From Parvicella tangerina (GTDB lineage: Bacteria; Bacteroidota; Bacteroidia; Flavobacteriales_D; Parvicellaceae), in NCBI RefSeq assembly GCF_907165195.1, contig NZ_OU015584.1, positions 1,364,001 to 1,428,000 of the forward strand: DNA of 64,000 nt, written 5' to 3'. Positions 1 through 8,472 of the stretch are shown in pieces (the stretch's first letter is position 1; every line of letters starts with the position of its first letter). The notes under the pieces were generated by a model. It worked only from the letters and a program-made list of their open reading frames with translations, searched no databases and was not told the origin of the DNA. The translations under genes and the position numbers were made by a program.

Positions 1-856
1 GGTACGAAAACAAGTGGAAGAAGAGTATGGTGTAAGAGCCTACGATGATCTTAATAAGTTGATCGATGAAGTAGATGCTATTGACATTGTTACGCCCACC
101 GTATCTCATTTTGAGATTGCACAACAAGCCATGAGGTCCTTTAAGCACGTATTCGTTGAAAAACCATTAACCCAAACAATAGAGGAATCTAAAAAGTTGA
201 TCCGACTGTCTCGGGAAGCAGATGTACAGGTTCAGGTTGGGCATGTAGAGCGATTTAATCCTGCTTTTGTGGCCGTTAAAGATGAACTGAAAGATCCCAT
301 GTTTATAGAGACTCATCGTTTAGCCCTGTTCAATCCTCGTGGCACAGATGTTTCCGTTGTACTTGATCTGATGATTCACGATATAGATGTAATTCTCAGC
401 GTGGTGAATAGTAATGTGAAAAGTGTGTCCGCCAGCGGAGTAGCGGTTGTGAGTGATACTCCTGATATAGCGAATGCACGCATCGAATTTGATAACGGTT
501 GTGTGGCGAATATCACCGCGAGTAGAATGAGTATGAAAAATATGCGTAAAGCAAGATTTTTCCAGAAAGATGCCTATGTAGCCGTGGATTTTCTGAACAA
601 AGAAAAGGAAGTGATCAAAATGAAAGATGTTAGAGCTGATCAGATTGATCCATTTGCATTGACAATAGATTTGGGGGATAAAGGTCATAAGCAGATCGAT
701 GTGATCAAAGAAGAAGTGGAGCAGGTCAATGCTATTGAAGAAGAGCTAAAAGCTTTTACACAGTCAATCGAAACAGGAGTTGAACCACCCGTCAGCATCT
801 CCGATGGTGACAGAGCGCTTAGAGTGGCGCTTGAAATCATGAAGAAGATCAGTTAG
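1..856 (+). CDS. Gfo/Idh/MocA family oxidoreductase, 5' end missing
   Basis: This is the C-terminal part of an NAD(P)-dependent sugar or cyclitol dehydrogenase; the reading frame is open from base 2, so the true start and the N-terminal Rossmann glycine motif lie upstream of the window. The signature EKP (in VFVEKPLTQ) followed by a segment ending VGHVERFNPAF is typical of the family, whose EKP lysine takes part in catalysis. The rest, with MIHDIDVIL and a beta-sheet substrate domain ending at EIMKKIS, matches the C-terminal Gfo/Idh/MocA domain. In Bacteroidota such proteins often act in nucleotide-sugar or surface-glycan metabolism, but the substrate cannot be read here. Its last 8 bases overlap the convergent methyltransferase gene. 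Confidence 0.88.
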   Translation, partial: VRKQVEEEYGVRAYDDLNKLIDEVDAIDIVTPTVSHFEIAQQAMRSFKHVFVEKPLTQTIEESKKLIRLSREADVQVQVGHVERFNPAFVAVKDELKDPMFIETHRLALFNPRGTDVSVVLDLMIHDIDVILSVVNSNVKSVSASGVAVVSDTPDIANARIEFDNGCVANITASRMSMKNMRKARFFQKDAYVAVDFLNKEKEVIKMKDVRADQIDPFALTIDLGDKGHKQIDVIKEEVEQVNAIEEELKAFTQSIETGVEPPVSISDGDRALRVALEIMKKIS

Positions 857-1406
857 AACAACGGTAGACAAAGGCAGGAGGTATGTTCGCTGCTGTAAAA
901 TCAATCTTTACATCATCAAATCGCTCTTCTAGAAGTTTTTTCGCGTTCAGTGTATACTGAAACTGAATAAAAGCCCCATCCTCAGCTAAATGTGCTTTAG
1001 CATTGTCAAGAATTCTTGTCTTTACTTCTGTGGGAATCACCGTTAAAGGAAGTGAAGAAACAATATAGTCAGCTTTTTCAATATTGTCAGCTTGCAATAC
1101 TTCACCAATTTTTTCCGCAGTTTCATTCAGTAGAGTTAAACGATGGTCGCTTAACTCAGACTTTATGTGTTGATAAAAGGTTTCATTTAATTCAAAGCTG
1201 TACAAACGTGCATCACTACTCATTCGTTCAAGAATACCTTTTGTGAAAATTCCATTTCCAGGTCCTAACTCTACAATTACCTTTGCTTTACTAAAGTCGA
1301 TGGGTTTTACCATTTTTCTCATTAAGAATTTTGAGCTTGGAGATATCGCCCCAACCTGTCTTCTCTCTTTAAAAAACTCCCGAATGAACTTTGCTTGTTT
1401 TGCCAA
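849..1406 (-). CDS. PmtA-like class I SAM-dependent methyltransferase
   Basis: A 185-residue cytosolic or membrane-associated methyltransferase. The SAM-binding motif I is VELGPGNGIF at residues 45-54, and the basic N terminus (FFKERRQVGAISPSS) is typical of the phospholipid N-methyltransferase / rRNA-dimethyltransferase-like group. Family members methylate phosphatidylethanolamine, but close relatives have other lipid or unknown substrates, so that role is inference. The SSLPLT segment near residue 117 corresponds to the N/D-P-P-Y/F-like motif IV in an altered form. The gene is divergent from the TPR/propeller gene and overlaps the preceding oxidoreductase tail-to-tail by 8 bases. Confidence 0.75.
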   Translation of the reverse strand: MAKQAKFIREFFKERRQVGAISPSSKFLMRKMVKPIDFSKAKVIVELGPGNGIFTKGILERMSSDARLYSFELNETFYQHIKSELSDHRLTLLNETAEKIGEVLQADNIEKADYIVSSLPLTVIPTEVKTRILDNAKAHLAEDGAFIQFQYTLNAKKLLEERFDDVKIDFTAANIPPAFVYRCSN

Positions 1407-1521
1407 TGGTAAATAATTTTCGGCTACAAAAATAAATTTTCAGAGGGCTGACTGTGTGTCATCCAGTCAAAAGTTTTGCACAATCCTTGTTCCTCAAATT
1501 ATGAAACTCCTAAGAATTAAG

Positions 1522-1529
1522 TACATTTG
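1522..1529 (+). promoter_or_regulatory. Candidate Bacteroidota -7 box TACATTTG
   Basis: The sequence matches the TAnnTTTG consensus of the Bacteroidota primary sigma factor and ends 21 bases before the ATG at 1551. No TTG lies 17-23 bases upstream, so this is a half-promoter match only. Confidence 0.35.
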
Positions 1530-1550
1530 TTCACTAAATTTTACTACGAA

Positions 1551-3101
1551 ATGAAGCTATCTATCCTCATCTTATTGACCGTGTTTTGTGTTGTTGGAAC
1601 CTTCGGACAAGATAAAAAACTGGCTGCAGACCTTTTTGAAGTGGGTAACTTTGAAGAGGCTTTGGAAGAGTACCTTCTATTGGTCGAAGAAGATCCAGGA
1701 AGTCTCGAGTACAATTATAATCTGGCGGTTTGTTACCTCAACACCAATATCGACAAGTCGCTGGCTATTGAACCTTTAGAAAGGGTAACTAAGAACCCGA
1801 AGATCATCGCAGACGCTTATTACCTGCTTGGTCGTGCTTATCATTACGGTTATCAGTTTGATAAGGCTATCGATGCTTTCAATGAGTTTATTGCAACTGG
1901 AAAAGGAAGCGACCTTAATCGTGAGAACGTTGATAAGCAAATCGAGTATTGTGAAAACGCCAGAGAGCTCATGAAATTTCCTAAAAGTGTTGACTTCGAG
2001 AATCTAGGTCCGCAGATTAACTCTAGATACGCAGATTACTTTCCATTTGTGCCAAGAGATGAAAAGTTCGTGATCTTTAACTCTAACAGAGAGGATAGAA
2101 AACGTGAGCCAATGATGAATGGTGCCTACTTGCCAACTATATATATATCTTACGTGGAGGATGGTAAGTTCTCTGAAGCGGTTGAGGTTCCTGGTATTAA
2201 AGGTAGTGAGGAGATTAAACAGGAGATTGTTGGATTAAATGGAGATGGTACGCAAGCAGTGCTCTATTTCGAAGACTTTAACTTTGAAGGAGATCTTTAT
2301 GAAAGTGGAGTGGAAGGTAAAGGAATTAAAAAACCGAAAGTTCTTCCGGATGTGATCAATTCGAAGAAATATACGGAGATTGCTGGCTGTTTTACGGATG
2401 ACAATCAGAAATTTTATTTTGCCAGTAACCGTCCTGAAGGGTATGGTGGTGTTGATATCTACATGTGTCAAAGATTACCCAATGGAAAATGGAGTATGGC
2501 ACAGAATCTAGGTCCAACCATTAATACATCTGAAGATGAAGACTTCCCAAATATATCGCCAGATGGCAAATACTTGTTCTTTTCTTCCAAAGGACATGCA
2601 AGTATGGGAGGATATGACATTTTTAGAGCTGAATGGGATGAGGTGAAAAGAAAGTTTACCAAAGTGCAAAACATGGGATATCCCATAAATACACCTGAAG
2701 ATAACATGAACTTTAGAATGTCTGAGACTGGGAAGTACGGATATATTTCCGCTGTAAGAGCTGAGGGGTATGGAGATAAAGACATTTACAGAGTGAACTT
2801 CAAGGATATTGAACCTAGGTATACTGTCATTAAAGGTACGGTCACAAATTCCCTAGACAAAAAGTTTGAAGATATCTTTATTCAGGTAGTTGATGCTGAA
2901 ACGGATGAGATCTTTGGGGATTATTTGCCAAATGATAAAACTAACAGGTATGTGATCATTCTTCCCCCAGGTAACTACTATCTGTATGTAGCTGCCTATG
3001 GCTATCAGGAGATTTTTGAAGAGGTGGAGATTTTAGATAAATCATCTTTTAAATCATTTATCGATTGGGATTTTGTGATGGAACCTGTTGAAGAGGAGTA
3101 A
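1551..3101 (+). CDS. Secreted TPR and PD40 beta-propeller protein (PorE-like without OmpA domain)
   Basis: A 516-residue exported protein. I start it at the ATG at 1551, which begins a clean signal peptide (MKLSILILL...GTFGQ); an upstream TTG would lie in the candidate -7 box. Residues about 25-135 form TPR-like helices (FEEALEEYLLLVEEDP, KAIDAFNEFI). Residues about 155-415 are PD40/WD40-like propeller blades, with repeated SPDGKYLFFSS and FYFASNRPEGYGGVDIY motifs. Residues about 425-510 form a carboxypeptidase-regulatory-like beta domain. This order matches PorE-type T9SS periplasmic proteins, but the peptidoglycan-binding OmpA domain that normally follows is absent. It is coupled by TAATG to the rhomboid gene. 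The function is inferred from architecture only. Confidence 0.75.
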   Translation: MKLSILILLTVFCVVGTFGQDKKLAADLFEVGNFEEALEEYLLLVEEDPGSLEYNYNLAVCYLNTNIDKSLAIEPLERVTKNPKIIADAYYLLGRAYHYGYQFDKAIDAFNEFIATGKGSDLNRENVDKQIEYCENARELMKFPKSVDFENLGPQINSRYADYFPFVPRDEKFVIFNSNREDRKREPMMNGAYLPTIYISYVEDGKFSEAVEVPGIKGSEEIKQEIVGLNGDGTQAVLYFEDFNFEGDLYESGVEGKGIKKPKVLPDVINSKKYTEIAGCFTDDNQKFYFASNRPEGYGGVDIYMCQRLPNGKWSMAQNLGPTINTSEDEDFPNISPDGKYLFFSSKGHASMGGYDIFRAEWDEVKRKFTKVQNMGYPINTPEDNMNFRMSETGKYGYISAVRAEGYGDKDIYRVNFKDIEPRYTVIKGTVTNSLDKKFEDIFIQVVDAETDEIFGDYLPNDKTNRYVIILPPGNYYLYVAAYGYQEIFEEVEILDKSSFKSFIDWDFVMEPVEEE

Positions 3102-3715
3102 TGAGTATAACCTTAATCATTGTCATACTAACCGTTATTGTGTCGATCATGGCGATCAATGACAATGATTTGAAGTATAAGCTCACGTTCTCTCCGTATA
3201 GTGTAAAACACCACAATAGATGGTGGCTGGTCTTTTCACATGGGTTGGTACATGCGGATTACGCACATCTTGCGATGAATATGTTTACGATGTATTTTTT
3301 AGGTGAATCGGTTGAGTTTTTAATGAAAATGCATTTTGGTTCTAAGGGAGCCATCTATTTTATATTGTTGTATTTGGGAGGGTTAGTTTTTGCTACGATA
3401 CCTGCATTCCGTAAGCATGCAGATGACCCCGGTTACCTATCTCTAGGAGCTTCAGGAGCAGTCAGTTCTGTTGTCTTTGCCTTCATTTTGTTTCTGCCAC
3501 TGGAGATGCTCCTTATTTATGGAATTGTGCCAATCCCAGGTATTGTTCTAGGTGTGTTGTATCTAGTTTACGAGTCTTACGCTAACAAGCATCAACGAAC
3601 CAATATTGCTCATGATGCTCATTTAGCTGGAGCTGTCTTCGGAGTACTTTTTCTAATAGCTATTGACTATCGCATTGCTATTAATTTTGTGAATCAACTA
3701 CTTTCAATCTTCTAG
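3101..3715 (+). CDS. Rhomboid family intramembrane serine protease
   Basis: A 204-residue inner-membrane protein with about six transmembrane helices. The catalytic serine is Ser118 in GASGAV, and the partner histidine is His174 in DAHLAGA. His56 and Asn60 in HLAMN match the conserved oxyanion-side HxxxN pattern of helix 2. The protein is close to the minimal six-helix rhomboid length and cuts transmembrane substrates within the bilayer; its substrate is unknown. Its ATG shares one base with the stop of the preceding propeller protein gene, and the globin gene starts one base after its stop, so the three are very likely one transcript. Confidence 0.9.
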   Translation: MSITLIIVILTVIVSIMAINDNDLKYKLTFSPYSVKHHNRWWLVFSHGLVHADYAHLAMNMFTMYFLGESVEFLMKMHFGSKGAIYFILLYLGGLVFATIPAFRKHADDPGYLSLGASGAVSSVVFAFILFLPLEMLLIYGIVPIPGIVLGVLYLVYESYANKHQRTNIAHDAHLAGAVFGVLFLIAIDYRIAINFVNQLLSIF

Positions 3716-3716
3716 G

Positions 3717-4103
3717 ATGAAAGACATCGAAGGAATAGCAGATATCAAAACCTTTGTAGATGATTTCTACTCATTGGTTCGTAAGGATGAGCTTCTTGGA
3801 CCCATTTTTGAGTCCAAACTTGGAGGTCATTGGGATTCGCATTTAGATAAAATGTACAACTTCTGGAACACAATATTACTTAGCAACGGGAGTTATAAGG
3901 GTAGTCCCTACCAAAAGCACGAAGCTCTTCCAGTTGCTAAGAAGCACTTTGGTCGTTGGTTAGAGTTGTTCGAAAAAGTTGTGAGGTCAAGGTTTATAGG
4001 AAAACAGACGGATGAGGCGATACAAAGAGCTAAGGTAATTGGTTGGACCTTCTGGAGTAAGATCGATCAATACCAGTCTGGCCATGATAAGAAAAGTTCT
4101 TAA
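3717..4103 (+). CDS. Group III truncated hemoglobin
   Basis: A 128-residue cytosolic globin. The sequence shows IKTFVDDFYSLVRKD, GPIFES, MYNFWNTILL and HFGRWLELFEKVV, the recognisable helices of group III truncated hemoglobins; the HFGRWLELF segment carries the candidate proximal histidine. Such proteins bind O2 or NO and are linked to nitrosative or redox stress, though their physiological role is poorly known. The final 20 bases overlap the start of the DUF2459 gene, so translation is probably coupled. Confidence 0.88.
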   Translation: MKDIEGIADIKTFVDDFYSLVRKDELLGPIFESKLGGHWDSHLDKMYNFWNTILLSNGSYKGSPYQKHEALPVAKKHFGRWLELFEKVVRSRFIGKQTDEAIQRAKVIGWTFWSKIDQYQSGHDKKSS

Positions 4104-4767
4104 ATCAATTGTTCTTTCATTTGAAGTCGTTTTAGCACTAGGCGTTATTTATGTCAATTACTTCCTCTGGGCCATGCTCATTCCTGTAAATACGGAATAC
4201 GTTTATGATGAAAATGAGGTTCAGTTTTTTGTGATTTCAAATGGTATTCACACCGATATCTGTTTGCCTGTCAAAAGTGAGGTTATAGATTGGTCATCGT
4301 TCATCTTGGTACAAGATTTTGATGGGGTTTATGAAATGCCAGCCTACATTGGAATAGGGTGGGGAGACAAGGGGTTTTATCTCGATACACCAAGATGGGC
4401 AGATTTGAAAATGTCTACGGCTTTAAATGCAATCTTCCTTCCATCAGAAACCGCTATGCATGTCACTTACTATTCGCAGGAGCCAGAAGAGTCTAGTAAT
4501 GTTGTAAGATGCAGTATGAGTAGAGAAGAATATATGAGGTTGATTGAATATGTGCAGGCTTCATTTAACGGTCGAGGGAATAATGTGCAGGCGCAGTTGA
4601 TTCCAGGAAAAGGCTATTCGTTAAAGGATAATTTTTACCAAGCAACGGGCAGTTATTGGGGGTTGAGAACGTGTAACTCATGGACCAATGAGGCACTCAA
4701 GGTTGCTGGTGTGAAAACATCTCTTCATGCACTTTTTGAACCAGCAGTGATGAGGTGGATTCATTAA
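4084..4767 (+). CDS. DUF2459 / TIGR02117 family protein
   Basis: A 227-residue protein with one N-terminal membrane segment (LSFEVVLALGVIYVNYFLWAM), the rest probably facing the periplasm. I start it at the ATG at 4084 (MIRKVLKS); an upstream GTG at 4039 would add 15 residues inside the globin gene. Motifs such as SNGIHTDICLPV, GWGDKGFYLDTP, the SYWGLRTCNSWTNEAL segment and the C-terminal RWIH are those I recall for DUF2459. The conserved histidine near HTD and the cysteine in RTCNSW could be a permuted papain-like dyad, as in some lipid or peptide hydrolases; that is inference. It is the last gene of the operon that begins at 1551. Confidence 0.75.
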   Translation: MIRKVLKSIVLSFEVVLALGVIYVNYFLWAMLIPVNTEYVYDENEVQFFVISNGIHTDICLPVKSEVIDWSSFILVQDFDGVYEMPAYIGIGWGDKGFYLDTPRWADLKMSTALNAIFLPSETAMHVTYYSQEPEESSNVVRCSMSREEYMRLIEYVQASFNGRGNNVQAQLIPGKGYSLKDNFYQATGSYWGLRTCNSWTNEALKVAGVKTSLHALFEPAVMRWIH

Positions 4768-4823
4768 CAATTTAATGTTGGCACAGAATTTACAAGTCTA
4801 AGGGGATGAATAAGTAGATTAAT

Positions 4824-4831
4824 TAGGTTTG
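4824..4831 (+). promoter_or_regulatory. Candidate -7 box TAGGTTTG
   Basis: TAnnTTTG match only six bases upstream of the ATG at 4838, so a transcript from it would have almost no leader. No TTG lies at the expected -33 distance. This is a weak call. Confidence 0.25.
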
Positions 4832-4837
4832 TATTTG

Positions 4838-5731
4838 ATGAAAAATGTCAGGTTCATACTGGTTGCTGGGTTACTTTTAGTAGTTGCTACGGTATCTGCT
4901 CAGGATAAAAAGCTCGATAAACTGGAGATGCTTTACGATCAAGGGAACTACAAGATCGTCTTGAGAAAATCGGGTCGGCTAATGACGAAAACAGCGTATC
5001 AGGATCATCCTTCACCAGTAGTTTTTCATGCGTTGGCTGAGTATCAATTGAGTCGGTTCAACGATAAATTCTCATCGGCTACAGCAGTTTACGATTATGA
5101 ACAATTCATGAAAATGGACTCCGCAGGTTATTACCGTGCGGCATACGGCAATTATATCTACGACATGAAAATGGGAATCTCAGAGGAGATCCAGCAATTG
5201 AATAAAGAAGGATTTACTGACAAGGCACAGATTAAATACGATACTTACATCCGCCTTTTTGGTAATGTTGCAGATTTTGAAGAACTAACCACGGTTGAGC
5301 CAGAAGTAGAGGAGCCAGTAACGCCTATTGCAACTGCCTCGTCAAGTTCCATTCGTTCAGGAGTGATAAAAGAGGCCGAGAAACACATGGGAACTCCTTA
5401 CAAATACGGAGGGGTGTCTCCAAAAGGGTTCGACTGCTCTGGATTTACGCAGTATGTTTTTAGTAAGAATGGTATGGGGATTCCCAGAACGGCAAGCTCT
5501 CAAGCTACTGCTTATGAAAAAGTTAAACTCAAGGATGCGTCACGAGGTGATCTCGTTTTCTTTGGAAGAAACAAGAATGAAATCAGCCATGTAGGAATTG
5601 TCTACAGTAATGGCGAAGATGGTTTAAAAATGATTCATGCGTCTTCAAGTAGAGGTATTATGATTTCAAACATCGATAAAGACCCCTATTGGAACCCTAA
5701 ATTACAGTATGCAGTTAAAGTAATAAAATGA
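4838..5731 (+). CDS. NlpC/P60 family peptidoglycan endopeptidase
   Basis: A 297-residue exported cell-wall hydrolase. The ATG at 4838 begins a signal peptide (MKNVRFILVAGLLLVVATVSAQ). Residues 25-150 are helical and TPR-like, with a low-complexity linker around 155-172. The C-terminal NlpC/P60 domain has the catalytic cysteine Cys200 in GFDCSGFTQ, His251 in SHVGIVY and a third polar residue at His267 in MIHASSSRG. Such enzymes cut gamma-D-Glu-meso-DAP or related stem-peptide bonds. The stop overlaps the following amidase ATG (ATGA), so two peptidoglycan hydrolases of different bond specificity are translationally coupled. Confidence 0.92.
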   Translation: MKNVRFILVAGLLLVVATVSAQDKKLDKLEMLYDQGNYKIVLRKSGRLMTKTAYQDHPSPVVFHALAEYQLSRFNDKFSSATAVYDYEQFMKMDSAGYYRAAYGNYIYDMKMGISEEIQQLNKEGFTDKAQIKYDTYIRLFGNVADFEELTTVEPEVEEPVTPIATASSSSIRSGVIKEAEKHMGTPYKYGGVSPKGFDCSGFTQYVFSKNGMGIPRTASSQATAYEKVKLKDASRGDLVFFGRNKNEISHVGIVYSNGEDGLKMIHASSSRGIMISNIDKDPYWNPKLQYAVKVIK

Positions 5732-6651
5732 TGAAATCTTGGGGTATTGCTATATTCTTAATGCTTTGTTTTGTGGGAGTTGCACAGACCGATGAAAAGA
5801 AGATGATTGTCATTGTAGATGCTGGGCATGGAGGTAATGACCCAGGTAATTTGCATCAAACTGTGGGGTTGTTAGACGAGAAAGATCTGAATCTGGCAAT
5901 GGCTTTGAAGTTGGGGGGGTATATTGATAAGTTCTTAGGCCATAAAATAGAAGTGATTTACACGAGAACAACTGATGAGTTCGTCTCTTTGGAAGACCGC
6001 GTGCAGAAAGCGAATGACTTGAATGCTGCTTATTTCATTTCTGTTCATTGCAACGCTTCTGATAATAAGGAAATTCATGGTGCAGAAACGCATATCCACC
6101 TTAAAGAAAGTGTAACAAGTAGTAAACTGGCTCACATGATCCAGGATCAATTTAAGAATCGTGCGGCTAGGGCGAGTAGAGGAGTAAAGTTAAAAAATGA
6201 TAGGCTGTACAATCTTTATGTGTTAAAAGAGACCAAAATGCCTGCTGTCTTGGTAGAAACGGGTTTTATGACAAATGCTCAAGAAGAAACTTACCTTAAT
6301 TCGGATTACGGTCAGGATTTACTCATGTCTGCCGTATTTAGAGCATTTAGAGATTTTGTGAAGCAAAAACACAGTATTGAAATGCAAACACCAAATGAAG
6401 AGGTGGCTGATGAAAATGAACCAGTCTGGAAGGTTCAGATCATGGCATCTACTGGTCCTGTTGCTCTCGATAATCCAGATTTTCTTAGTGTAAATGCTCC
6501 TGTGGAAGAATTAGTTATTAAAAACCCTAATTCTGCCTACAACTATAAATATTACGTGGGCGCTTATGCCGATAAGAAAGAGGCAAAAAATAAACTGAAG
6601 GAAATCAAAGATGGTGTTTTTAAAGATGCCTTTTTAGTCAAGTTTGAATAA
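5728..6651 (+). CDS. N-acetylmuramoyl-L-alanine amidase (Amidase_3) with SPOR-like C terminus
   Basis: A 307-residue periplasmic zinc amidase that removes stem peptides from MurNAc. Zinc ligands are visible as His34 (DAGHGGNDPG), Glu51 (LLDEKDLNL) and His107 (FISVHCNAS); the catalytic glutamate is Glu177 in VLVETGFMTN. Residues 1-20 form a signal peptide. Residues about 233-307 (VWKVQIMAST ... YKYYVGAYADKKEA) look like a SPOR domain, which binds denuded glycan at division sites. That suggests a septal daughter-cell-separation role like AmiC. Either of two adjacent ATGs (5728 or 5731) could be the start. Confidence 0.92.
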   Translation: MMKSWGIAIFLMLCFVGVAQTDEKKMIVIVDAGHGGNDPGNLHQTVGLLDEKDLNLAMALKLGGYIDKFLGHKIEVIYTRTTDEFVSLEDRVQKANDLNAAYFISVHCNASDNKEIHGAETHIHLKESVTSSKLAHMIQDQFKNRAARASRGVKLKNDRLYNLYVLKETKMPAVLVETGFMTNAQEETYLNSDYGQDLLMSAVFRAFRDFVKQKHSIEMQTPNEEVADENEPVWKVQIMASTGPVALDNPDFLSVNAPVEELVIKNPNSAYNYKYYVGAYADKKEAKNKLKEIKDGVFKDAFLVKFE

Positions 6652-6652
6652 A

Positions 6653-7177
6653 CTAATTGTCCTCCCGTGCTAGTTGAATCTGAACTCCGATTTTCAACGG
6701 TAGTTCAAACAGTTGATTGATAGATCCATAGTTTTTATAAGCTGGGTTGTTCGTATACCGAAAGCCTAATCCTGCGCTGAGGGAGATTCTTCGGTCCGTT
6801 AACCAAACAAACTCAGGGAGATAGCCTATAGACCACACAAACATCCCACGCTGCTGGAAAAGTGCACTACCCAGACCAATGGACGTAAGTCCATTAAACG
6901 ACCAATTGGATTTGCTGATGTATGGTGCTCGGTAGGCAGTCGTTATAGTTATTTGATTTCCCCAGTCGATGGTTCTGAATGCTAATCCACACTGTAAGTC
7001 TCCCTTTTTCAAAGGGTGTTCATAGCTTACCGTAAGTCCACCACCACCGTAAGAATATCCAGAACTTTCATTATTCCATATGCCGTAAAATGAATGAAGG
7101 TCAATAGATAGTTGCTGACCATAAGTTGTGATCGTTAATAGCAGAAAAAGGGATGGAATAATGAGCGACTTGTTCAC
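6653..7177 (-). CDS. Small outer-membrane beta-barrel protein, unknown role
   Basis: A 174-residue protein with a signal peptide (MNKSLIIPSLFLLLTITTYGQ) followed by alternating amphipathic strands, for example GGGGLTVSYEHPL, LQCGLAFRTIDWG and ISLSAGLGFRYTNN. That is what an eight-stranded outer-membrane barrel looks like. I recognise no specific family. It lies 11 bases downstream of the lipoprotein hydrolase on the same strand and is probably cotranscribed with it. Confidence 0.65.
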   Translation of the reverse strand: MNKSLIIPSLFLLLTITTYGQQLSIDLHSFYGIWNNESSGYSYGGGGLTVSYEHPLKKGDLQCGLAFRTIDWGNQITITTAYRAPYISKSNWSFNGLTSIGLGSALFQQRGMFVWSIGYLPEFVWLTDRRISLSAGLGFRYTNNPAYKNYGSINQLFELPLKIGVQIQLAREDN

Positions 7178-7188
7178 TTAGTAGAAAT

Positions 7189-7944
7189 TTAAAGATGGTT
7201 GGTTATTAGAAATGTTTCCAGTGCATCAATAACTAGTGATTGCTGAGTTTTGGGCGAGATGGTTGGAGTACCATCACCGTCTTGTGGACCGTATGACCCG
7301 AACTGTGCATGGTTAGCGCCTTCGATAGAATAATACACTGTGCTAGCGGAAGTGCTATTGTTCCTTATGTCAGTAGTATCTATAACTGTGATGGCTGGAG
7401 GTAAATTCGATTGATTTCCGTTAAACTTTGTCCAATCTAAAACTTTATCATTCGTTCCTGTAATACTGATGACAGGCAAGTCAAGATCAGAAAGATTGTC
7501 CACAGAGTAGGACGCTAACATAAAAATACCCTTATATTTTTCTGGATTTTTTGCGACATCCATACACGTCACACTTCCACCCAGAGAGTGTCCTCCAATA
7601 ACCCATTTGCCGACCTCGGGAAAACTAGATTGAACAACACTCCCTTTTTGCGTGTTCAAGATGCTCAAATTTGCTTCAGACTTTACAATGACTACTAAAC
7701 GTTTATGATTGATCGCCAATTCATCAAGCGAGTTAATATAAGAATGAGGATCAACTAAGCCTCCCGGATAGAAAATAATCCCAGCTAAGGAGGGATCCAC
7801 TTCATTTCCTCGTAAAGCAATATAATCTCCAGTTTCTTCGATGTGAAGCTGCTCTTCCTGTTCTAAGGGTTCTGGTAAGTAGCTGCAAGATAAAGCAAGA
7901 GGAAGTAAAGCGATAAGAAGAGCCTTGTTCAGCAAGTTAAGCAT
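7189..7944 (-). CDS. Alpha/beta-hydrolase lipoprotein
   Basis: A 251-residue lipoprotein. The lipobox is LALSC with Cys20, so the mature protein is lipid-anchored. The nucleophile serine sits in GGHSLGGS, the acidic residue is probably in TGTNDKVLD, and the histidine in EGANHAQFGSYGPQDGDG, giving a complete triad in canonical order. The fold resembles the small YdeN or chlorophyllase-like hydrolases; the substrate is unknown. It is transcribed just before the small outer-membrane barrel gene, and the pair may serve one surface function. Confidence 0.8.
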   Translation of the reverse strand: MLNLLNKALLIALLPLALSCSYLPEPLEQEEQLHIEETGDYIALRGNEVDPSLAGIIFYPGGLVDPHSYINSLDELAINHKRLVVIVKSEANLSILNTQKGSVVQSSFPEVGKWVIGGHSLGGSVTCMDVAKNPEKYKGIFMLASYSVDNLSDLDLPVISITGTNDKVLDWTKFNGNQSNLPPAITVIDTTDIRNNSTSASTVYYSIEGANHAQFGSYGPQDGDGTPTISPKTQQSLVIDALETFLITNHL

Positions 7945-8076
7945 GTCTGTATAGAATTGATGAAAGATAACTCATTGAAAGTATTCAAAATATAATCAAC
8001 GCTAGTGTAACAAAGTTAACAAATGAATTGTTCTCGTAAAGTGAATGTTTTTAGCCATTTTATATGGAATGGGTCA

Positions 8077-8385
8077 TTAATCAGTAGCTTCTGGGATTTC
8101 TTTAATCAACTTCACGTTCTGATTATGCTTTGCACCATAAGACATTACAATGGTTCCTTTTGTATTATCATTGGCTTCTATAGCAAACACCACTGAACCA
8201 TCCTGTGGATTAGTCATGCCCTCAAACCGGTAGGTTCCCACAATTCTAAGTTCACTGGGTTTGTAGGATTTTTTGGTATTGCAACCCACGAGTTTATTAT
8301 CCAGTGCTTTAAAGTCTTCCTTATAACCTGCTTGATTAAGTTCATTTATCGCTTCTGATAGGGTGTCAAAATCTTTCTTATACAT
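8077..8385 (-). CDS. Small conserved Bacteroidota protein (often mislabelled PRPP synthetase)
   Basis: A 102-residue cytosolic protein. The pattern FDTLSEAINELNQAGY at the N terminus, then YRFEGMTNPQDGSVVFAIEA and TKGTIVMSYGA, is one I recall in many short Bacteroidota proteins carried in databases as phosphoribosylpyrophosphate synthetase. It has no PRPP-binding motif and is a third of that enzyme's length, so that name should not be used. It stands alone between the hydrolase and the zinc transporter. Function is unknown. Confidence 0.7.
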   Translation of the reverse strand: MYKKDFDTLSEAINELNQAGYKEDFKALDNKLVGCNTKKSYKPSELRIVGTYRFEGMTNPQDGSVVFAIEANDNTKGTIVMSYGAKHNQNVKLIKEIPEATD

Positions 8386-8472
8386 AATTCCTTATTTTTA
8401 GTTAGCAAATTGCCATTTAAGGCGTATGTATAATATACTGAATTAATAGGGTTTTACCAAAGAAAATGAGGA

